Positions 9,337 to 19,500 of a stretch of DNA of 64,000 bases are shown here, piece by piece. Source of the stretch: Flammeovirgaceae bacterium SG7u.111 (lineage in GTDB: Bacteria > Bacteroidota > Bacteroidia > Cytophagales > Flammeovirgaceae); contig CP139021.1 in NCBI GenBank assembly GCA_034044135.1, positions 7,416,001 through 7,480,000 of the forward strand, in the 5' to 3' direction. A program made the translations under genes and the position numbers. Each line of letters starts with the position of its first letter. Positions within the stretch are counted from its first letter, which is position 1. Below the pieces are notes generated by a model. It had not been told where the DNA came from. It was given only the letters and a program-made list of their open reading frames with translations, and ran no database searches.

Positions 9337-11022
9337 ATGAAAATAAAAGCTAGGAAATGGGAAGATATTTTGATGCTCACTGCATTGGCATTGTTGCTGG
9401 TGTTGGTGAACATGAATTTATCGTATTTTCCCCTAAGGCTAGATTTGACGGAAGAAAAGAGGTATACCATTACCGATGCCAGTAAAAGGTTGCTAGGTGA
9501 GTTGGACGATGTGGTGTATGTAGAGGTGTATTTGGAAGGAGAATTGAATTCAGGGCTTAAGAGGCTTCAGCGTTCCATTCGGGAAACCTTGGAAGAGTTC
9601 AGAGTGTATGGTGGACAAAATATCGAATACAAATTTATAGACCCAAGCGATGCTCCAAATGAGGCTGCCCGCAACCGGTTTTACCAGCAGATTACCGACA
9701 AAGGGCTTCCGGCCACCACGCTTTACGAAAGCGTTGATGGGCAACGCCAACAAAAAGTGATTTTTCCTGGGGCTATTATTTCTTATCGAAACAAAGAAGC
9801 AGCGGTTTTACTTTTGAAAGGAAACAAAACTGCTTCGCCAGAGCAACAACTCAACCAATCGGTAGAAGGTGTAGAATACGAACTTATTTCGGCAATAAGC
9901 AAAATGACCTTAAAGGAACGAAAAAGCATCGCTTTTATAGAAGGACACAAAGAACTAACCGCCAACGAGACCGCAGATATTACCGCTGCCTTGAGCGAAA
10001 AATATATTGTAGATAGATCATTGATTGACCCACAACGTCTTGCAAATTACGATGCCATCATCATTGCCCAGCCAAAAACAGCTTTTTCCGAACAAGAAAA
10101 GTTTGTGCTAGACCAGTATATAATGAAAGGTGGCAAGGCTATCTTTTTGATGGACGAGGTTCAGATGAATTTGGACAGTATTAGCCGGGGTGGTACCTAT
10201 GCATTTGGCTACAGCCTTAATATTGAAGATCTACTTTTCCGATACGGAGTTCGCCCAAATATCGACCTAATCCAAGATTTACAGGCAGGAGCTATTGAGG
10301 TTTATACGGGAAATGTGGGAAATCGCCCCAATATTCAGCGTTTGCGCTGGCCTTACTATGTATACCTGAATACCTTTTCTAAGCATCCAATTGTTCGTAA
10401 TTTGGATGTGGTATATGCCAAATTTTTCGGTACGATAGATACCGTGAAAACAACTGGGATAAAAAAGACGCCTTTGATTTTTACCTCTCAATATACCCGG
10501 GTAAAGAAACTTCCGAGTATGGTAGATTTGAATGAGCTGCGGGAAGATTTGAAGCAAGAAAAGTATACTATTTCGCAGTTGCCAGTCGCTTATATGCTAG
10601 AAGGGGAATTCAAATCATTTTATGCCACCCGTTTTGCTCCAAAAGGCGCAACTGGGCAGGAAATAGTTAGGGAAAGTGTTCCTACGAAAATTTTGGTGAT
10701 GGGCGATGCCGATATTATCAAAAATGAGTTTGATAAGAAAACTGGCGCCCCTTTGCCTATTGATGTGGATAAAAACTCGGGGCAGCTCCTTTCAAATAAA
10801 GAATTTATGCTAAATGCCCTGGCTTACATGACCGATGAAGACGGAATTATCGCTTCTCGGAATAAACAAGTAACGCTTCGCCCGCTCGACCAGTTTCGGG
10901 TGAAAGAGGAAAAGCATTATTGGCAAATTATCAACTTAGTTTTGCCAGTCGCCATCATTACCATTTTTGGGTTTATTAGATTTTACTGGAGAAAAAGGAA
11001 GTTCGCAAGAAATATTAAATAA
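9337..11022 (+). CDS. gldG: Gliding motility ABC transporter component GldG
   Basis: A 561-residue protein anchored by an N-terminal helix (about residues 12-30) and a C-terminal helix (about 533-552) followed by a basic tail, with a large extracytoplasmic part between. It opens with the family phrase RLDLTEEKRYTITDASKRLL (about residues 34-53). GldG is the auxiliary subunit of the GldA-GldF-GldG transporter. The middle holds the ABC-type uncharacterised domain with the phrase AIIIAQPKTAFSEQEKFVLDQY (near residue 235) that precedes a membrane-proximal Rossmann-like part. Its stop codon overlaps the start of the next gene (TAATG). Confidence 0.93.
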   Translation: MKIKARKWEDILMLTALALLLVLVNMNLSYFPLRLDLTEEKRYTITDASKRLLGELDDVVYVEVYLEGELNSGLKRLQRSIRETLEEFRVYGGQNIEYKFIDPSDAPNEAARNRFYQQITDKGLPATTLYESVDGQRQQKVIFPGAIISYRNKEAAVLLLKGNKTASPEQQLNQSVEGVEYELISAISKMTLKERKSIAFIEGHKELTANETADITAALSEKYIVDRSLIDPQRLANYDAIIIAQPKTAFSEQEKFVLDQYIMKGGKAIFLMDEVQMNLDSISRGGTYAFGYSLNIEDLLFRYGVRPNIDLIQDLQAGAIEVYTGNVGNRPNIQRLRWPYYVYLNTFSKHPIVRNLDVVYAKFFGTIDTVKTTGIKKTPLIFTSQYTRVKKLPSMVDLNELREDLKQEKYTISQLPVAYMLEGEFKSFYATRFAPKGATGQEIVRESVPTKILVMGDADIIKNEFDKKTGAPLPIDVDKNSGQLLSNKEFMLNALAYMTDEDGIIASRNKQVTLRPLDQFRVKEEKHYWQIINLVLPVAIITIFGFIRFYWRKRKFARNIK

Positions 11023-11540
11023 TGAGCCAGTTTGTTTCTAAAAGCTTAAATGTACTTTGGATAGCAATGCTTTCAGGGCTTGTTCTTTTCAATGTAGCCT
11101 TCTTTTCCTTAAAAAATTGTCAAGTAGTGGCAAGTGTTGGTCAACGTTCCCCTCAAATTGCTTTAGAGTTTGTACAAAAAAATATTCCAAAAGGAAGTAA
11201 GGTAGTTGGTGAGCCGATGTTTTTTTATGCTGTCACCGAAGCGGGAAGCGAGTATCAGTATTACGACTTGTATGAAAGCCTTGAAGAGCGGGAAAGAAAG
11301 CATAGGGAAGAATGGGGCTACGATTACCTGATAGTCACCCAAAAAAGCTATGCGATGCGGGCGATAAATGCTGATTATTACCTGAGCAAAGCTGAGCTAG
11401 AAGAAGTTGCTCGTCTAGAACTCCGTCCAAATACCGCAACTGGTTGGTTTACCACTCCTTTCGGGCTTCCTCTTTTATCCAAAGGTGAAAATGTTGGTTA
11501 TTCTTCCGTCCTCTATAAGCGTGTCAAGCTTAGAAAATGA
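11022..11540 (+). CDS. Single-helix membrane protein resembling the C-terminal part of a GT39-type glycosyltransferase
   Basis: A 172-residue protein whose ATG overlaps the gldG stop codon by one base. One transmembrane helix (about residues 9-30) is followed by a soluble domain. The phrases ALEFVQKNIPKGSKVVG and WGYDYLIVT are like those after the last membrane helix of PMT/ArnT-type (GT39) glycosyltransferases, but the multi-helix catalytic part is absent. It may be a remnant, or a free-standing domain kept for a task beside the Gld transporter. It is the last gene of the unit and no clear terminator was seen after it. Confidence 0.6.
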   Translation: MSQFVSKSLNVLWIAMLSGLVLFNVAFFSLKNCQVVASVGQRSPQIALEFVQKNIPKGSKVVGEPMFFYAVTEAGSEYQYYDLYESLEERERKHREEWGYDYLIVTQKSYAMRAINADYYLSKAELEEVARLELRPNTATGWFTTPFGLPLLSKGENVGYSSVLYKRVKLRK

Positions 11541-11884
11541 CTTCCCAAATCAGGAAAAATGCGGTTTTAAATGTTAATACCTTAAAATGAGACTTTATTT
11601 TTTTATTTCTCCATAAGAAATTAAGCTGTTTCTGATGAAAAATCGCTGAAAACCTTCGCTTTTAAAAAAGGAATGTTTGTCGGCTAAAGTCACTACTTCA
11701 CCGATGGTTTTGGAAGGAGAGTAATATGGGTGATTTATTAACAAGGTACACGAAATGAAAGTTTTGAGAAAATAAAAAAGGAATTGGCGCAGTCTATGCA
11801 AATATTATTGATAATTAATGATATCGAACTCCGTTATTATCAGGAATTCAACAAGTTTACTGCATCAATAATTTGTAACTAAAC
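11541..11884. other. 344-base gap without a recognised gene
   Basis: AT-rich. A 68-codon minus-strand frame (11595-11801) has no recognisable motif and is not called. No strong terminator or promoter was seen. Confidence 0.5.
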
Positions 11885-12427
11885 ATGAAACAAAGACTTC
11901 ATACCAGCATGGTTTACCGAATAGCTTTTATAGTTATTATTGTATTATTCGTCGGAACTAATATTCATACATTTGCCCAAAAATTAGAAGACCCTCTCAA
12001 AAAACCTGAACTTTGGGCAAAGCTTAAAAAGCAACCGACCAATGATCAGTATTGGAGAGCATATTTTGAAAAAGACCTTTTTTCTCTTTCACAGGAAGAA
12101 TATAAAAATTACAATAGCTGGAAGGCTCAGCTAGAGGCTGACTACAGGGTGTTGCTAGAGAAAAGAGAAATAGCCCAGCAGAAAAAACGCGAGGAATACT
12201 ATGCCAAGCGTTGGGCAACTCCTCCAACTGAAGACGATTATGAGGAGCTTTCTCATAATGTCTACAAGAACTTTTCTATTATAGAGCAGTATTTTGAGGA
12301 GCAATATAAAAGGCATGGGGAGAAATATGAAGCTTACGATACAAAGTACCCAGAAGGAAAATTCAATAAAATAAAATGGGTAGAAGAGCATGAACAAGCT
12401 TTGGAAATGCTAGAGCTTAACAATTAG
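11885..12427 (+). CDS. Unknown secreted charged helical protein
   Basis: A 180-residue protein that I do not recognise. A signal peptide or N-terminal anchor spans residues 1-32 (hydrophobic 12-30, possible cleavage after FAQ). The mature part is rich in Lys, Glu, Tyr and Trp, with repeated aromatic/charged phrases such as DQYWRAYFEKDLF and EEYKNYNSWKAQLE, and a predicted coiled coil around residues 85-115. A periplasmic location is likely. The gene has its own terminator and no operon partner. Confidence 0.7.
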   Translation: MKQRLHTSMVYRIAFIVIIVLFVGTNIHTFAQKLEDPLKKPELWAKLKKQPTNDQYWRAYFEKDLFSLSQEEYKNYNSWKAQLEADYRVLLEKREIAQQKKREEYYAKRWATPPTEDDYEELSHNVYKNFSIIEQYFEEQYKRHGEKYEAYDTKYPEGKFNKIKWVEEHEQALEMLELNN

Positions 12428-12451
12428 AAGTAGTATTTTAATAATATATAG

Positions 12452-12493
12452 AAAGGCAGTGCTAACATTCGTAAATGTGGCACTGCCTTTTGT
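12452..12493 (+). terminator. Terminator of the unknown secreted gene
   Basis: A 10-bp outer stem (12452-12461 with 12481-12490) with an inner stem ACATT/AATGT, then TTTTGTTGTTT. Confidence 0.85.
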
Positions 12494-12522
12494 TGTTTAT
12501 AAGGGGAAGTCATTTAATTTTG
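12493..12522 (+). promoter_or_regulatory. Promoter of the phosphohexomutase gene
   Basis: TTG (12493-12495), a 19-base spacer and TAATTTTG (12515-12522) match the Bacteroidota consensus fully. The -33 element lies directly in the tail of the preceding terminator. Confidence 0.6.
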
Positions 12523-12597
12523 GAAAAGGAAAGAAATTTCCATTACGAAAGAAGAATTTTTTTATCCAAACCTAAAACTTGAAAACCCTGAAATAGC

Positions 12598-14325
12598 ATG
12601 GATGCACAATTGAAAGCAAAAGTAGATAGCTGGTTAAATGGCAATTACGATGGAGATACCAAAGCAGCTATCAAAGATATGATGGCCAATAACCAAGAAG
12701 AGCTTGTTGAAAGCTTTTACAAAGACTTGGAATTTGGAACTGGCGGACTTAGAGGCCTGATGGGGGTTGGTTCTAACCGAATGAATAAATACACAGTGGG
12801 TGCTGCAACTCAAGGACTAGCCAATTATCTTAAAAAAAGTTTTGAAGGAGAGGAGATAAAAGTAGCTATTGCTCACGATAGCCGAAATAACAGTCCATTT
12901 TTTGCCAAAATTACTGCTGGTGTAATGGCTGCTAATGGAATCAAAGTATATCTTTTTGATGCGCTTCGCCCTACTCCAGAGCTTTCATTTGCCATCAGAC
13001 ACCTAGGCTGTAAGAGTGGTGTAGTTCTTACTGCTTCGCACAATCCAAAAGAATACAATGGCTACAAAGCATATTGGGAAGATGGTGGGCAAGTAGTTTC
13101 TCCTCACGATAAAAATATTATTGCTGAGGTTAGTGCTATTTCAAGTGTGGACGATATCAAGTTTGAAGGAGGCGATGACCTGATTGAAAAAATAAGCAAA
13201 GAGGTAGATGAGCCGTATTTGGAAATGATCAAAGGGCTTTCTATTTCACCTGATGCCATTGAAGCTCAAAAAGACCTTAAAATTGTTTTTACCTCAATTC
13301 ACGGAACAGGTATTACGATGGTGCCTCCAGTTCTTGAGAAGCTAGGTTTCAATAATGTAACTATAGTAGAAGAGCAAGCTGAGCCAGATGGTAACTTTCC
13401 AACAGTAGTTTATCCTAACCCTGAAGAAGCTGAAGCGTTGAGCTTGGCTGTGAAGAAAGCGAAGGAAATTGATGCGGATATCCTTTTGGGAACTGACCCG
13501 GATTCGGATAGGGTAGGGATTGCGGTTAAAAACCAACATGGCGAATTCCAGCTGCTTAATGGTAACCAGACAGGAACACTTCTTTTCTATTACCTTATAA
13601 AAGTGAGGAAAGAGAAGGGCTTGAAAAAAGAGAATGATTTTGTGGCCAAGACAATTGTTACCACAGATTTGATTGATGCAATAGCTGAGAAAAATGGTTA
13701 CACCTGCTTTAATACCCTTACTGGTTTTAAGTACATAGCAGAAGTGATAAGGGATAATGAAGGTAAATTGAATTTTATAGTTGGTGGTGAAGAGAGTTAT
13801 GGATATTTGATTGGCGACGATGTCCGTGATAAGGATGCCATTAGTGCCGTGGCGATGATCTGTGAAATGACCGCTTATGCTAAAAATAAGGGGTTGTCTC
13901 TGTTTGATTTGCTAGCAGATATTTACCAAGAATATGGCTTCTACCTTGAAGGCTTGATTTCTATCACTAAGAAGGGAATGAGTGGTGCGGAAGAAATCGC
14001 TAATATGATGAAGGAGTTGAGGGCAACCCCTCCAGCTACTATAGATGGGTCAAAAGTGATTAAGGCTTGCGATTATCAATCGGGTATGGAGAAAAACATG
14101 CTTACTGGTGAGGAAACCAAAATGGACTTCCCACCTTCAAATGTATTACAATTCTTTACCGAAGACGGAAATAAAATATCGGCAAGACCTTCTGGAACTG
14201 AGCCTAAAATTAAATTCTATTTCAGCGTGAGCGCTCCACTAGCTTCTAAAGAAGAGTACGATGCTGTAAATGCACAATTGAAGCAAAAAATTGAAAGTAT
14301 TATCAGTGATATGAAGTTGAAGTAA
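12598..14325 (+). CDS. Phosphoglucomutase/phosphomannomutase family enzyme
   Basis: A 575-residue cytoplasmic phospho-sugar mutase that moves phosphate between C1 and C6 of a hexose. All four domains are marked: the active-site serine in TASHNPKEYNGYK (about residues 146-158), the metal-binding loop GTDPDSDRVGIAV (about 298-310), the sugar-specificity loop GGEESYGYL (about 396-404), and the phosphate-binding loop RPSGTEPKIKFY near the C-terminus. Length and the GGEESYGY form place it with the long PgcA/PGM2-like subgroup, which may use glucose 1-phosphate. Glucose versus mannose specificity cannot be fixed from sequence. It has its own promoter and terminator. Confidence 0.93.
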   Translation: MDAQLKAKVDSWLNGNYDGDTKAAIKDMMANNQEELVESFYKDLEFGTGGLRGLMGVGSNRMNKYTVGAATQGLANYLKKSFEGEEIKVAIAHDSRNNSPFFAKITAGVMAANGIKVYLFDALRPTPELSFAIRHLGCKSGVVLTASHNPKEYNGYKAYWEDGGQVVSPHDKNIIAEVSAISSVDDIKFEGGDDLIEKISKEVDEPYLEMIKGLSISPDAIEAQKDLKIVFTSIHGTGITMVPPVLEKLGFNNVTIVEEQAEPDGNFPTVVYPNPEEAEALSLAVKKAKEIDADILLGTDPDSDRVGIAVKNQHGEFQLLNGNQTGTLLFYYLIKVRKEKGLKKENDFVAKTIVTTDLIDAIAEKNGYTCFNTLTGFKYIAEVIRDNEGKLNFIVGGEESYGYLIGDDVRDKDAISAVAMICEMTAYAKNKGLSLFDLLADIYQEYGFYLEGLISITKKGMSGAEEIANMMKELRATPPATIDGSKVIKACDYQSGMEKNMLTGEETKMDFPPSNVLQFFTEDGNKISARPSGTEPKIKFYFSVSAPLASKEEYDAVNAQLKQKIESIISDMKLK

Positions 14326-14349
14326 GTTATTCTACTTTGAGATGTTACC

Positions 14350-14383
14350 AAGCCTGTAAGGAACTCCTTACAGGCTTTTTTTA
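14350..14383 (+). terminator. Terminator of the phosphohexomutase gene
   Basis: A perfect 12-bp stem (14350-14361 with 14366-14377), an AACT loop and a T run. Confidence 0.92.
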
Positions 14384-14774
14384 TGCCCTGCAAGCAAATA
14401 GTTTTCTATATTTTTTTCCTAAAAGTGTATATTGACAAAAGTGCTTTATAAGTATTTCTGCTAATTTTTATCTAAATAAAACCATATTTTTTCTTGGTAT
14501 TTTAAAAAATATCTGACTTTTTGAAGTAAGGTTTTGTTATGTTATCAATTTTTTTGGCATAGAAATAGCATGTTTATACCTCAAATGATGTGATTTTATT
14601 CTTTTACATGAAGTAAGTTTTACTATTAATTAATAGCGTTAAAACATCTAGTTGCGTACGTTGGTAATAAAAGAATATTATTTTAAAAAAACAGATATAT
14701 TTGATAGTTAAATGTATTATAAAATAGTTTTTATTGTGTTATATACTGTTTTGGTTGTTAATAGGTTAAAATAA
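14384..14774. other. AT-rich gap
   Basis: About 390 bases of very AT-rich sequence with no gene-like frame. TATATTTG at 14696-14703 matches the -7 consensus but has no TTG at a usual distance. Confidence 0.5.
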
Positions 14775-14808
14775 TTTGTCTTATTATAGCAAAACCAAGA
14801 TATATTTG
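14775..14808 (+). promoter_or_regulatory. Promoter of a candidate small RNA
   Basis: TTTG at 14775-14778, a 22-base spacer and TATATTTG at 14801-14808 give a full Bacteroidota-type promoter. Transcription would begin near 14815. Confidence 0.55.
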
Positions 14809-14814
14809 TATCGA

Positions 14815-14934
14815 CAAGCTAAGCACAAACAAGGGATTTACGACAGCTCTCAGATTTAACAATTAAACCAACCACCATTAAATTATCAATTTTATCATCT
14901 CTCCCCCTCTTCTCTCAAGAAGAGGGATTTTTTT
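14815..14934 (+). ncRNA. Candidate small RNA of about 120 nt, or attenuated leader of the next gene
   Basis: Between the promoter at 14775-14808 and a strong terminator (stem 14905-14913 with 14918-14926, CTCA loop, T7) there is no ATG. The body is A/C-rich and looks unstructured, with a pyrimidine-rich stretch just before the terminator. A free-standing small RNA is the simplest reading. The alternative is a 5' leader of the lipoprotein gene at 15144, with premature termination as control. Confidence 0.45.
14905..14934 (+). terminator. Terminator inside the intergenic region
   Basis: A perfect 9-bp stem, 4-base loop and seven T, 210 bases upstream of the next start codon and more than 575 bases after the previous stop. 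Confidence 0.85.
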
Positions 14935-15143
14935 GCTTTATATATTCCTTACTTTTTTCGTATATTAATAGAATATAGTCGAGGACCTCTAGGTTTACGG
15001 TCTGCGTAGCTACAAATGTTATTGACCTCAATCTGATATGTCAACACATGATTTTTCTAAAAGAAGTACAACACTTTAACTTTTTGATAAGGAATAGGTT
15101 GTCTATAAGCAAACTAGGTATATTATTTACAGAGCAATTCGAA

Positions 15144-16562
15144 ATGAAGAGAAGTCCATTCCTCCGAAAACTATCCCTTTTATTAGTATTGGTTTTATTA
15201 TTGGGTTGCAGGGAAAACTTATTACTTCCAGAGTCTGAAAGGTATTATGTTCATTTAAGCCCTGGTACAACTACTTTGTGCACTGGGGAGTGGGTTATAT
15301 TTAGGTTTGATACTAATATCCCTAACCTAAGAAGAGCAGACTTTGACTATACCCTTAAGACGGAAGGAGAAGGTGATGAAGGTTATTTGAGTGATGATGG
15401 GTTTTATGTAGCTCCAGTTAGTATCTTGGGAACGTCTAAGAAAGTGGAAATTAGAGTGGTATTGAAGGCTAACCCTACTATTAATGCCTTTGCTACTGTC
15501 ACTGTTTTTGCCAATGAAAATAAAACCTTTGTAAGGGACTTTAATTATTTTGGCGGCGAGGAAAATGAAAAAATGCAGGTGCTTCCTACCAAGAATGGTA
15601 CTTTTATGCTCACAGGCTCCAATTATAATTCGGTGAGGACTTTGAGGGTGATGAATGTTGATATAGTGGGCCTTATAACTTGGGAAAAAGATTATGGGCT
15701 TGGTTCGGCATATGAAATAATTCAGGCTACAGATGGGGGATTTCTCGTTTCAGGATTTAAGCACGGTATAAATGACGCTGACTATAGACCCGTGTTAATG
15801 AAAATAGATGCGGGAGGTAATTTGATTTGGGAGAAGTTCATTGCTGAAGGCGAAGGAAGATCTTTGGTAAGCTATTCGGATGGCAACTTGATACTGAGCA
15901 CGACGGGAGGAGAGGAAAGTTCTAATATGAATTTGAATGGCGTTGATAGAAGGGGGAATGTTTTATGGAATAAGAGCTTGGGTGCTGGAAAAGTTGATGT
16001 AATGCTTTTGGATGAAAATAATCAACTCATAATTGTCGGATCAGATTTCGAAAATAACCCATCTCAAATAATATTAAAGGTATTAGATGAAAACCTTGAT
16101 TTGGTTTCAGAGCAAAAGTTTGATGGAACTACTCGTCCTGTGTTGAAAAAATTGACTCTTGGAGGATATGTATTGGGTACTTCGGTGGGCACAAAAGGAT
16201 CATCTGCGATAAAGTTATATGAACTTGGGCTAGCAGGAGAGTTAAAGAAAGAAATAACGGTTTCTACAAATGGTGATGAAGAACTGTTCGATGTGATTGT
16301 TTCGACGGATGAAGGGTATGTTGTGGCAGGGAGAAGTACTTCTAAGGAAATAGGTAATGCAGTAATAGTTAAGCTAAGTGTTGAAGGTAGTGTTGAGTGG
16401 GTGAAGCCCTTCGGTAATGAAAATACAAGTGGAATAGCTTTTTCCCTTGCTGAGGTAAGAGATGGTGGTTATATGGTTATGGGCAACTTGGGAAGGGATA
16501 ATGTAATTATAAAAACGGATGGAGAAGGTGGCATTAATCCATGTGAAGAATTTGGTCAATAG
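15144..16562 (+). CDS. Surface or periplasmic lipoprotein with propeller-like repeats
   Basis: A 472-residue lipoprotein. The frame is open from 15048, but the start at 15144 (MKRSPFLRKL) gives a proper lipoprotein signal with lipobox LLLG-C (Cys near residue 22). After an Ig-like N-terminal part (about 30-130) come repeats containing the phrases DGGF or GGY(V/M)V and WEK or WVK. Each repeat is about 45-60 residues, as in the propeller-like secreted proteins of Bacteroidota that narrate 'x did y' beta-blades. Function is unknown; carbohydrate or surface binding would be only a guess. It converges on the CHAT gene with 23 bases between the stops. Confidence 0.75.
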   Translation: MKRSPFLRKLSLLLVLVLLLGCRENLLLPESERYYVHLSPGTTTLCTGEWVIFRFDTNIPNLRRADFDYTLKTEGEGDEGYLSDDGFYVAPVSILGTSKKVEIRVVLKANPTINAFATVTVFANENKTFVRDFNYFGGEENEKMQVLPTKNGTFMLTGSNYNSVRTLRVMNVDIVGLITWEKDYGLGSAYEIIQATDGGFLVSGFKHGINDADYRPVLMKIDAGGNLIWEKFIAEGEGRSLVSYSDGNLILSTTGGEESSNMNLNGVDRRGNVLWNKSLGAGKVDVMLLDENNQLIIVGSDFENNPSQIILKVLDENLDLVSEQKFDGTTRPVLKKLTLGGYVLGTSVGTKGSSAIKLYELGLAGELKKEITVSTNGDEELFDVIVSTDEGYVVAGRSTSKEIGNAVIVKLSVEGSVEWVKPFGNENTSGIAFSLAEVRDGGYMVMGNLGRDNVIIKTDGEGGINPCEEFGQ

Positions 16563-16585
16563 GACTTTACACCCTATTAGCCAAA

Positions 16586-19500
16586 TTATGATGAACCAAT
16601 CATAATAAATGCGGCCCAGAAAATAGGGTCTTGATATTTGTCCCTTAGGCTTTTCTTAGCTTCAATAAATGCTTTCCTTTTATCCATCTGCTTATTTAAC
16701 CAGTTTTCATAAAACAGCAACATAAGGCTTTCGGTAGCTTCATCAGAAACTTTGAATAGACTCATAATGATAGCATCAGAGCCTGCCACCAAAAAAGCTC
16801 TTTGAAGTCCATAAACACCCTCACCTACTTTTACATCGCCCCTACCAGTTTCGCAGGCACTTAGAACAACTAGTTCTGTCCCGTCCAAATCAAGGTTCAT
16901 TGCCTCATAGGCTGTTAGTACACCGCCTTCTCTGTTGAAAGAATAAACATTGCCATCGTCCATAAGGTCTCCAGCATTTTTAAGCAATAGCCCTGAGCGA
17001 AGCAAAGGATTGCTTACTATTTTATTTTGAGATAAAATAGCCTCTTTTTCAACGCTCTTAGTTTCATCAGGTAAGAAAAAACCGTGGGTAGCTATGTGAA
17101 AGATCCTTGGGCTTTCGGTCGCTTTTACCAGTTCTTCGGTTGCTTCAAGGTTTAGGTATAAAGAAGGAGATACTTGAGCATTGCTATTTAATAATTTTTC
17201 TAGTGCTACAACTTCTTTCTGAGTACCTGGTAGCTGTGGTATTTTCCTATCGTTATATATGTTGTAATCTTCTTCGGCTAAATCTTTATAGAAAATCGGG
17301 TTTCCGATTAATAAGGCATTTTTGCTAAGTTCTTTCTCCTCTGTTTTCTTATGTTTGATAATATCCTTGGTATTACTTACCAATACAATATCCCTATTGT
17401 CGATCACAAAATTTCCATTTTTTTGGCGCATGGCCTCAAGGTTTATCTGGTTATAAACCCCTTCTGTTGAAAGGTAGACTTTAGTGCCTTCTGGCAATTT
17501 CTGATCAATTGGTTCCCAGTAATTGGCAAAAGAGTTTTCATCTTGAATATTATAAATGATACAGGCTCTGTAATACCTCAAGTAATTACTTTCCAGTAGG
17601 TTTCCATTAGGAAGGACGACCAGCTCAGGGTTTCTACTTTTGGGTGTAATGATCATGGCGGCATATACAACCGAGTCCTTGAACTCAGTGTCAAAATGGC
17701 GATATCGGACTATTTCTACAGCTGCCTCATTTTTCCCTAAAGACTTTTTAATTTCTTTCCAGCTTTGTCTTGATACGCTTTGTCCACTAGCAAACACGCT
17801 GGATTTTTCACTTAATTCCTTTTCAATATCTTCAATTTCTTTTTCAAGTTTTTTAGGTTCTATATCCAGCTCCTTTTGGCGAGCGCTGCTCATTGCCAAC
17901 ACTTTTGTGAGCAGTTCTTTTTGCTCTACCCATTTTTCGTAAAGCTCTTGAACAGCTTCATCTCCACTTTGCTGAATTTGCCTTCTTATTTTTATCGAAT
18001 TACTCAAAAGTAGGGCTTTGGTGGAAAGTGTATTGTCATAGACCTCGCCAATTAATTTTTTTTTCTTTTTGGCATTGGTAAAAGCCAAATTGTTATAAAA
18101 TTCAAAATCACCCCTAATAGTATTCCAGTACCTCGCCTTTTCTCTTTCGCTTAGTGCAGGGAAAAATTCGTCAATGTAGTTGAGATAATTGCCGAATACT
18201 TCCGTGGTATATTTCCGTGATTTTTTCCAGTCTCCATCAGCGTAGTAGGCTTTACCCAATTTACTGGTAGCTTTTACATAGGATGGATGAGTTTTGTTGA
18301 AAATCTTAGAATAGGTTTTCTGTCCTTTTTGGAAATAAGAAATAGCTTGAGTTTTATTGCGCCTTTTTAATTCGGCCTCGCCCATTAGCAATGATATTTC
18401 AGCACTGTTGCTGTTGATTTCGGTACCAAGTCGGTTTACCCAGATAGCATTTGCCTTGTGTAACAAGGTTAAAGCTTCTGCTGGGTTGCCATTTTCTGTA
18501 TAAATCTTTGATAAGTTTTGCAGCGAAAGGGCATATACAGGGTTGTCTTCGCCTAAGTTTTGAGAAATGATCTCTGTAGATTGTTTCATTATCCGTTCCA
18601 CATTTTCCAAGCTATCTCCTTGGGCAAATTTGTTCAGGGCAAGTTTGGTATAGGCATTGGATAGTTCAATATGGTTTTCCCCAAAAAGGTCTTTTAGGAT
18701 AAGAATAGATTGGGTGTAGTTCTCATTGGCAGTTTCAAAATCGCCAATAGCGGCATCAATATCGGCTCTTATTGTAATGCTTTCCACTGTTTGGTAAGAA
18801 TTCTCTCCAAAAGTGTTTTTTGCAATAGCCAAAGCTTTATTCACCAGCTTGTCAGCTTGAATATAATCACCTTGTAAGAATCTTAGCCTAGCCAATTGGT
18901 TGTATGGGGTAATCAAAAATCGGCTTTCTTCACCATATCGGTTATTTCTAGAAAGGATGGCTTCCAGAAGCATGCTTTCGGTTTGTTTGAAACGTTCCGT
19001 TTGAATGTATAAATAAGCCAGCTCATCAACAGCAGAAGAGTTTGCCCTAGCATTTATAGATCGGTTGTAGAGCCGGTTTGCCTTCGAGAGTGCAGCCTCA
19101 GCTTCGGTAAAAAGACCCATAAGTGCATAGTATCTTGCAGAAGTTTCCAGTGCTTTGGAATATTCGTAAGCGTGGGCTTTTTTATTAAACCGTTCCTGAT
19201 AGATGTCCAACATATTCGTGATGTTTGAGTCTGCGCTTTGGTAATGCCCAAGCCGCAAGTCCATATCTATCATTCCCTCAAGTCCAACGGCATATCCAAG
19301 CCCTTTTTTTCCAAACTTCCGTTCCTTGATTTTTAGAACTTCATTCGCTATATGCCATGCACTATCGTAATTGCCCGTAATTTTATAGAGGTCTTTATAT
19401 TGGTTCAAAAATCGAGTGTAGTCTACATGGTCTTCTGAAATCCGCTTGGCAATCATCCCATCAAAGCTTTCTTGCATCATGGTATCAACCTTTTCAAAGT

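Noticed and set aside
11595-11801. A 68-codon minus-strand frame in the gap after the gld unit
   Set aside because: No motif, no promoter and no neighbour to support it.
15048-15143. Longer N-terminus for the lipoprotein gene
   Set aside because: The extra 32 residues would bury the lipoprotein signal inside the protein.
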